From: Streptomyces capitiformicae
Lineage (GTDB): Bacteria; Actinomycetota; Actinomycetes; Streptomycetales; Streptomycetaceae
DNA: 64,000 nucleotides
Direction of reading: 5' to 3'
Assembly (NCBI RefSeq): GCF_002214185.1
Contig: NZ_CP022161.1
Location: 7,695,486 to 7,759,485 of the forward strand
Made by a program: the position numbers and the translations under genes. This document shows positions 59,006 to 64,000 of this stretch, one piece after another. The notes below the pieces were generated by a model. The model worked only from the letters and a program-made list of their open reading frames with translations, did no database searches and had not been told where the DNA came from. Each line of letters begins with the position of its first letter. Positions within the stretch are counted from its first letter, which is position 1.

Positions 59006-60223
59006 TCAGCCGTCGACGGTACCTGGGCGCGGCTGTCGATAGGGCCGCACCGCGCGGCGCGCTATGGCGAAACGGTGCGTCTCCGACGGGCCGTCGTAGA
59101 TCCGGAACGGCCGCACCTCCCTGAAGAGACGGGCCAGCGGGGCGTCGGCGGCCGAGATGCCGAGCGCTCCGCAGATCTGCACCGCCCGGTCGACCACCCG
59201 GTTCACCGCTTCCGCCACGAAGGTCTTGGACACCGAGGTGAGCTGAGAGGCGGCGGCGGAGCCGGTGTCCAGCTCCCAGGCGGTACGCAGGATCAGTGCG
59301 CGGCTCGCCTCGATGTCGATCTCGGAGTCGGCCAGCATCTGCTGGACCATGCCGAGGTCGCCCAGCGCCGAGCCGAACGCCATCCGGCTGCCCGCCCGCT
59401 CCAGCGCGACGTCCTGAGCGCGGCGTGCGGCTCCCAGCCAGCGCATGCAGTGGGTCATCCGGGCGGGACCGAGCCGGACCTGGGCCCCTTCGAAGCCGCT
59501 GTCCACCGCCCCGAGTACCTGCTCCTCCCCCACCACGCACCCCTCGAAGACGATCTCGCTGTGCCCGGCGAAGAGTGACTCGTCCAGGGTCTCGATGGTC
59601 CGGACGATGCTCATGCCGGGGGTGCCGGCGTCGACCAGGAACATGGTGGCGCCGCCCGGGTCGCCAGGGCTGCCCGAGGTCCGGGCCATGACGATGGCGA
59701 AGCCGGCTCCTTGGGCACCGGTGATGAACCACTTGCGCCCGTCGATGCGCCAGCCGCCGGGAACCCGGGTCGCGGTGGTCCGCAGGGATCGGGGATCGGC
59801 ACCCGCGCCCGGAGCCGGTTCGGTCATGGCGAAGCAGGACCGGGTCCCGCCCGCGGCGAGCGGACGCAGATACCTCTGCTTCTGCTCTTCGGTGGCCACC
59901 TTCTCCAGCAGGTGCATGTTCCCCTCGTCCGGGGCCGCGCAGTTCAGCGCCAGCGGTCCGAGCAGCGAGTAGCCCGCCGCTTCGAACACCACCGCCTGCC
60001 CTCGCAGGTCGAGCCCGTGTCCACCCCACCGCGTCGGTACGTGTGGAGCGAACACACCCGCGTCACGGGCGGCTTTCTGCAGGTTTTCCCGCAGCGCCTC
60101 GGGAGCGTCGTGCACGGACCCGCCGCACTCGCGCTCGGCAGGAATGACCACCTCGCGCACGAACTCGGCGGTGGACGCAGCGAGTTGAGCGACAGTCGGA
60201 TCGACATCGAACTGGATGGGCAC
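59006..60223 (-). CDS. acyl-CoA dehydrogenase
   Basis: A 405-residue acyl-CoA dehydrogenase. FAMTEPAPGAGADPRSLRTTATR and WFITGAQGAGFAIVMARTS bind the flavin, and VQICGALGISAADAPLARLFREVRPFRIYDGPSETHRFAIAR is the C-terminal signature. The active-site position reads Asp (YDGPSE), as in the ACAD10/11-like group, not Glu. It starts at GTG with GGGAGG upstream. It is divergent from the enoyl-CoA hydratase gene; the two do consecutive beta-oxidation steps, with electrons going to EtfAB. Confidence 0.9.
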   Translation of the reverse strand: MPIQFDVDPTVAQLAASTAEFVREVVIPAERECGGSVHDAPEALRENLQKAARDAGVFAPHVPTRWGGHGLDLRGQAVVFEAAGYSLLGPLALNCAAPDEGNMHLLEKVATEEQKQRYLRPLAAGGTRSCFAMTEPAPGAGADPRSLRTTATRVPGGWRIDGRKWFITGAQGAGFAIVMARTSGSPGDPGGATMFLVDAGTPGMSIVRTIETLDESLFAGHSEIVFEGCVVGEEQVLGAVDSGFEGAQVRLGPARMTHCMRWLGAARRAQDVALERAGSRMAFGSALGDLGMVQQMLADSEIDIEASRALILRTAWELDTGSAAASQLTSVSKTFVAEAVNRVVDRAVQICGALGISAADAPLARLFREVRPFRIYDGPSETHRFAIARRAVRPYRQPRPGTVDG

Positions 60224-60341
60224 GGGACCTCCCGCCGACGGGCGTACGAGCACTGGCGCCCGTCGCGTCCTAGAAACTGTATAGCGTCTTCAGTATCTTG
60301 CCGGGAAGCACCTGCGACGGGAAGACGACAGGAGAAACACC

Positions 60342-61178
60342 ATGAGCCTGCCCGTGACCACCGAGCCGGTCCGGATCGTCCACCACCCCGACGGAGTCGT
60401 GGAGCTGAGGCTGGACGATCCCGGTCGGGGCAACGCCCTTGATCTGAGGACGGCCGAGGCGCTGCGGGACAGGGCCGTCGAGGTGGCCGCGGACCCGGGC
60501 GGCGCGGTCCTGCTGCGATCGACGGGCGGCAGCTTCTGCGTGGGCGGTGACCTGCGCGCATTCGCCGGCCGCGGCGCGGAGACCGGCAGCTACGTGCACG
60601 CCGTGGCGAGTGCCGCGCACGCCGCGATACAGGCCCTGCACGAACTGCCGGTACCGCTGGTGACCGCCGTGCGCGGCGCGGCCGCGGGCGGCGGAATCGG
60701 CCTCGCCCTGGTGGGGGACATCGTCCTGGCGGCCCGGTCCGCACGGTTCCGGCTGGCATACACGGCGGTCGGGCTCACGCCGGACTGCGGGGCCTCATGG
60801 TTCCTGCCACGCCTGGTGGGCCCCCGAAGGGCGGCGGACCTGATTCTGACCAATCGGGTCCTGACCGGCGACGACGCCGAACGGTGGGGCCTGGTCTCCC
60901 GGTCGGTGGACGAGAAGGAACTGGACGACACGGCGCATCGGACCGCGGCCGATCTGGCCGCCGGCGCCGGTGACGCGCTGCACGCCGCGAAGGCCCTGCT
61001 GCGCGCCGGCGGCGGTGAGGAACTACGCCGCCACCTCACCGAAGAGGCGCGGCTGATCGCCGCCCTGGCGGACGGCCGGGAGGCACAGGACCGCATGGCG
61101 TCGTTCCTCGCCGCGGGAGGCCGCCCGAAGGCGGGCGACCGCCGGGCCGAGACCATGGAATCGGAAAGTGTTTCTTGA
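60342..61178 (+). CDS. enoyl-CoA hydratase/isomerase family protein
   Basis: A 278-residue crotonase-fold protein. GGSFCVGGDLRAFAGRG and VRGAAAGGGIGLALVGDIVLAA form the oxyanion hole, and YTAVGLTPDCGASWFLPRLVG replaces the usual Glu-containing block with Asp, so the reaction may be hydration or isomerisation. AGGAGA precedes the ATG. Its promoter region (60224-60341) also serves the divergent acyl-CoA dehydrogenase; TATAGC near 60279 is a -10 candidate. Confidence 0.9.
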   Translation: MSLPVTTEPVRIVHHPDGVVELRLDDPGRGNALDLRTAEALRDRAVEVAADPGGAVLLRSTGGSFCVGGDLRAFAGRGAETGSYVHAVASAAHAAIQALHELPVPLVTAVRGAAAGGGIGLALVGDIVLAARSARFRLAYTAVGLTPDCGASWFLPRLVGPRRAADLILTNRVLTGDDAERWGLVSRSVDEKELDDTAHRTAADLAAGAGDALHAAKALLRAGGGEELRRHLTEEARLIAALADGREAQDRMASFLAAGGRPKAGDRRAETMESESVS

Positions 61179-61272
61179 GTTCCTCTTCACTAACGGTCCC
61201 GCCGGGGCGTAACCTCCGGGCAACACAGAACCGAGGAACCGGTCACCACAGAACCGGGGAAAAGGTGTGGCG

Positions 61273-61905
61273 ATGCAATCTGCTGCCGTGGACCTTCCGG
61301 ACGCATCCGACGAACCCCTCACCGAAGCCGTCGTCGACCTCGTTCTGCGTGGTATGTGGCGCGGCCGGCCGGAGTCCGAGCACCGTCCGCTGGTCGACGC
61401 CGGGCTGGCGATGGTGAAGGGGCCGGTGGTACTGCCGACCGAGCGCGCCAAGACCGCCGCCGCGCAGATCCTGCGGGTTCCCAAGGGCTCTGCCCAGGAG
61501 CAGCAGATCACCGCGGCGTACGAGGCGTTCCTGCCGGTCAACCGCAAGATCCGCGACGTCTGCACGGCATGGCAGTGCCGCCCCGACGGCACCGCCAACG
61601 ACCACTCCGACGACGCCTACGACGCCGAGGTGCGCGAGTCGCTCGAAGACGTGCACGAGGCCATCCAGCCCGTCCTGCGCAGGCTGGACCGGGTACTCGC
61701 GGGCAGCGGACGGTACCTGACGGCCCTGGAGGAGGCCCTCGACCGCTTCGACGACGGCGCGCCGGCGTGGCTGGCCTCGCCGCTGTGCGACTCGTACCAC
61801 ACCGTGTGGATGCGGCTGCACCAGGAGCTGCTGCTCGTGCTGGGAATCAGCAGGGCCGAGGACGAGGCCCGCGAAGAGGAACTGGTCACCAGGAGCCGGG
61901 GTTGA
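61273..61905 (+). CDS. unknown protein coupled to a PPDK-like gene
   Basis: A 210-residue soluble, mostly helical protein: EAVVDLVLRGMWRGRPESEHRPLVDAGLAMVKGPVVLPTERAKTAAAQILRVPKGS, then a long helix pair with SYHTVWMRLHQELLLVLGISR. I do not recognise the family. The last four bases overlap the PPDK-like start (TTGA), so the two are produced together, probably as a complex or regulator. The ATG at 61273 has AAAGG seven bases upstream, better placed than for the GTG at 61267. Confidence 0.75.
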   Translation: MQSAAVDLPDASDEPLTEAVVDLVLRGMWRGRPESEHRPLVDAGLAMVKGPVVLPTERAKTAAAQILRVPKGSAQEQQITAAYEAFLPVNRKIRDVCTAWQCRPDGTANDHSDDAYDAEVRESLEDVHEAIQPVLRRLDRVLAGSGRYLTALEEALDRFDDGAPAWLASPLCDSYHTVWMRLHQELLLVLGISRAEDEAREEELVTRSRG

Positions 61906-64000
61906 GCGTCACCTCCCGCGAGGCGGGCCCGCTCGCACAGTCCGGGGCGCCCTCCGGAACCCACAGCCGGATCCTGGTGCCCTACGGGCAGGGACGGACC
62001 CGGGGCCTCGACGCCGACGAACTCGGCGCGCACGGCGCGGCGATGGACCGGCTGGTAGCCCTCGGCCTGCCGGTCGTGCCGGGGCTCACCGTGCCCGCCG
62101 GCGCCGCCGCCTCGCTGTGCGATCCCGATACCGCCGAAGCCGCCGTGGCCCTGGTCGAACAGCTCTCGGGGCGGCGCATCGGGGACGCGGCCCGGCCGCT
62201 GCTGCTGCGCCTGTCGGCGAGCGCGCCGACCGAGATCGCCGGACTGCCGCCCGACCTGGCCTGTCTCGGCGTCACTCCGGCCCGTGCCGACGACCTGTGC
62301 GCCCTCATCGGGCGGGGGGACGCGCTGTACGAGGTGTGGGCCACCACCGTACGCGTGATCGCCGAGTACGCCCTCGACGTGCCCGGCGCGGTGCTCGACG
62401 ACGCCCTCCTGGACACGCCCGTGCCGCGGGCACGGGTGGAGGTGCTGCTGTCCCTCACGGGGGAACACGGCTCCCGGCCCTTCCCCGACGACCCTGCGCA
62501 GCAGCTCGCGCTGGCCGCCCGTGCCCTCCTCGCCCGGTGGGACTCGCCGCGTGCCAGAAGGTCCCGCCGAGCCCAGCGGCTCCCCGCCGACCTGGCCGTC
62601 GCCCTGCATGTGCAGGGCCTGCGTATCGGCCCGGCGGACCACTCGGGCTACGGCACGGCGGTCAGCCGCGACCCTGAGACCGGGCGCCTCTCTCCCCAGG
62701 GCTCCTTCTTCCGGGGGGTGCGCCGCAGCGCTCCGCCGCCGCACACCGGTGAGCCGCTGGAACAACTCGCGGGTGGCACCGCGCTCCTTGAGCACTCCCT
62801 GCTCACCCTGGAGCGGCATCTGCGCGCGCCGGTGTCGGTCGACTTCGAGGTGCGCGACGACGAGATCTCCCTGCTCGCCGCCTCGGCGCAGGCCCGCCCG
62901 CCGCTACGGGCGTCGGTGTGTCTGGCCGCGGACCTGGGCCGGGACGGGGCGCTCGGCCGCGAGGAGGCCGTAAGGCGGGTCACGCCCGCGCAGGTGCAGG
63001 AACTGCTGCACCCCCAACTACGGCTGACCGGTGGGGAGGAGCTCCTGGCGAAGGGGCTGCCCGCGTCCCCGGGGGCGGCGACCGGAGCGGTCGTGCTGTC
63101 CAGTGAACGTGCCCTCGAACTGGCCGCGGACGGCACCCGGGTCGTGCTCGTGGCCGCCGAGACGACCCCGGCGGACGTCCCCGGGATGCTGGCCTCCGCC
63201 GCCGTGCTGACCGGCAGTGGCGGTATCGCCTCGCATGCCGCCGTGGTGGCGCGAGGCGCCGGCAAGCCCGCGGTGTGCGGCGCCGAGGGGCTGCGCGTGG
63301 ACCTGGCCGCCGGGACGGTCCGCTTCGGGGAGCGGGTGGTGCGTGAAGGCGACCCGGTCTCGCTGGACGGCCGTACCGGCGCCGTGTACGCGGGGACGCT
63401 GAGCGTCAGTGTGGCCGGACCGCCACCCGAACTGTCCACCTTGTTGGAGTGGGCGGACGGCGTGCGCCGGCTGGGCGTGCGGGTCAACGCCGACACCGCC
63501 GCCGAGGTGGACACGGCCCTGGCCCTGGGCGCGGAGGGTGTCGGGCTGTGCCGTACGGAACACCAGTTCCTCGGCGAGCGGCTGCCGCTGATCCGCCGGG
63601 TGCTCCTGGCGGCCGACCAGACCGCCCGCGACGAGGCGCTGCTGGCGCTGGAGCGCGCCCAGCACGAGGACTTCCACGCGCTGCTGGCCGCGGTCGGGAA
63701 CCGCCCGGTGACCGTGCGCCTGTTGGATGCCCCGCTGCACGAGTTCCTGCCCGCCCCCGGGCATGCCATGGACGCGGCTGAGGAGCAGCGGGCGGCCGCG
63801 CTGCACGAGGCGAACCCGATGCTCGGGCTGCGCGGTGTGCGGCTGGCGCTGCTGCACGAGAGGCTCTACCCGGCGCAGGCCGAGGCGCTCTTCACCGCCT
63901 GGGCCGATGTCGCCGCCACCGGAGTCCGTCCGGAGCTGGAGGTGATGATCCCGCTGGTCAGCCTGCCGGAGGAACTGGCAGCCGCGGCCGCGTACGTACG
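61902..64000 (+). CDS. pyruvate, phosphate dikinase-like enzyme (3' end outside window)
   Basis: At least 699 residues of a PEP-utilising enzyme. The swivelling phospho-histidine is His445 in TGSGGIASHAAVVARGAGKPAVCG. The PEP/pyruvate barrel has GVGLCRTEHQFLGERLPLIRRVLLA and NPMLGLRGVRLALLHERLYPAQAEAL. The N-terminal 340 residues fill the place of the ATP-binding domain (RLVALGLPVVPGLTVPAGAA at its start), but canonical ATP-grasp motifs are not clear, so use of ATP is uncertain. It starts at TTG with AGGAG six bases upstream, overlapping the previous stop. Confidence 0.85.
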   Translation, partial: MSVTSREAGPLAQSGAPSGTHSRILVPYGQGRTRGLDADELGAHGAAMDRLVALGLPVVPGLTVPAGAAASLCDPDTAEAAVALVEQLSGRRIGDAARPLLLRLSASAPTEIAGLPPDLACLGVTPARADDLCALIGRGDALYEVWATTVRVIAEYALDVPGAVLDDALLDTPVPRARVEVLLSLTGEHGSRPFPDDPAQQLALAARALLARWDSPRARRSRRAQRLPADLAVALHVQGLRIGPADHSGYGTAVSRDPETGRLSPQGSFFRGVRRSAPPPHTGEPLEQLAGGTALLEHSLLTLERHLRAPVSVDFEVRDDEISLLAASAQARPPLRASVCLAADLGRDGALGREEAVRRVTPAQVQELLHPQLRLTGGEELLAKGLPASPGAATGAVVLSSERALELAADGTRVVLVAAETTPADVPGMLASAAVLTGSGGIASHAAVVARGAGKPAVCGAEGLRVDLAAGTVRFGERVVREGDPVSLDGRTGAVYAGTLSVSVAGPPPELSTLLEWADGVRRLGVRVNADTAAEVDTALALGAEGVGLCRTEHQFLGERLPLIRRVLLAADQTARDEALLALERAQHEDFHALLAAVGNRPVTVRLLDAPLHEFLPAPGHAMDAAEEQRAAALHEANPMLGLRGVRLALLHERLYPAQAEALFTAWADVAATGVRPELEVMIPLVSLPEELAAAAAYV

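Noticed and set aside
1..64000. tRNA or rRNA genes
   Set aside because: I found no cloverleaf-like sequence with GGTTCGAATCC-type loops and no rRNA segments on either strand by eye.

Overview
The window is high-GC actinobacterial DNA and reads as a Streptomyces chromosome. Third codon positions are GC-rich, GTG and TTG starts are common, several genes look leaderless (a TANNNT-like -10 box 6-8 bases before the ATG), and the gene families (a mycothiol-dependent isomerase family, DUF6421, DUF6332-like, ROK/LacI, many TetR/PadR/PucR regulators) are typical of the genus. I saw no rRNA, tRNA or CRISPR array.

Bases 1-38600 are mostly ordinary housekeeping and conserved genus-level genes. They include archease and the RNA ligase RtcB tail to tail, a CapA-like protein, a two-gene graspetide-type RiPP locus (63-aa precursor plus ATP-grasp ligase) with a strongly structured leader, a two-component system, a TetR/deazaflavin-oxidoreductase pair with palindromic operators, a P-loop/NUDIX fusion, a ROK sugar kinase divergent from a LacI regulator, a Ser/Thr kinase, etfBA, PlsC, and a cluster of DUF6421, SDR, threonine-aldolase-like, transglutaminase, B3/B4-domain and membrane genes around an unusual 58-bp dyad promoter.

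Bases 36700-56650 are an accessory region in visible decay. It opens with a two-domain VOC gene interrupted by an in-frame TGA, a 231-bp MITE with CTAG flanks inserted at the stop codon of an aldo/keto reductase gene, a truncated TetR gene and IS5/ISL3 remnants. Then come remains of a tryptophan-kynurenine degradation set: PucR regulator (frameshift), ACMSD-like amidohydrolase (7-bp tandem duplication), 3-hydroxyanthranilate dioxygenase (frameshift and lost N-terminus), aldehyde dehydrogenase and amino-acid permease fragments, an indoleamine-dioxygenase-like fragment, and an apparently intact kynureninase. Embedded in it is a P450/ferredoxin/ferredoxin-reductase/P450 operon facing a flavin monooxygenase/hydrolase operon. 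Both promoter regions carry paired operator-like dyads with the same 23-bp spacing, probably for the TetR gene between them. The first P450 has lost its heme-ligand cysteine through what looks like a hairpin-templated replacement, leaving a 26-bp perfect inverted repeat in the gene.

Bases 56650-64000 return to intact genes: a PadR regulator divergent from a SnoaL-like gene, an SGNH hydrolase, an acyl-CoA dehydrogenase divergent from an enoyl-CoA hydratase, and a helper gene overlapping a pyruvate-phosphate-dikinase-like gene that runs off the end.
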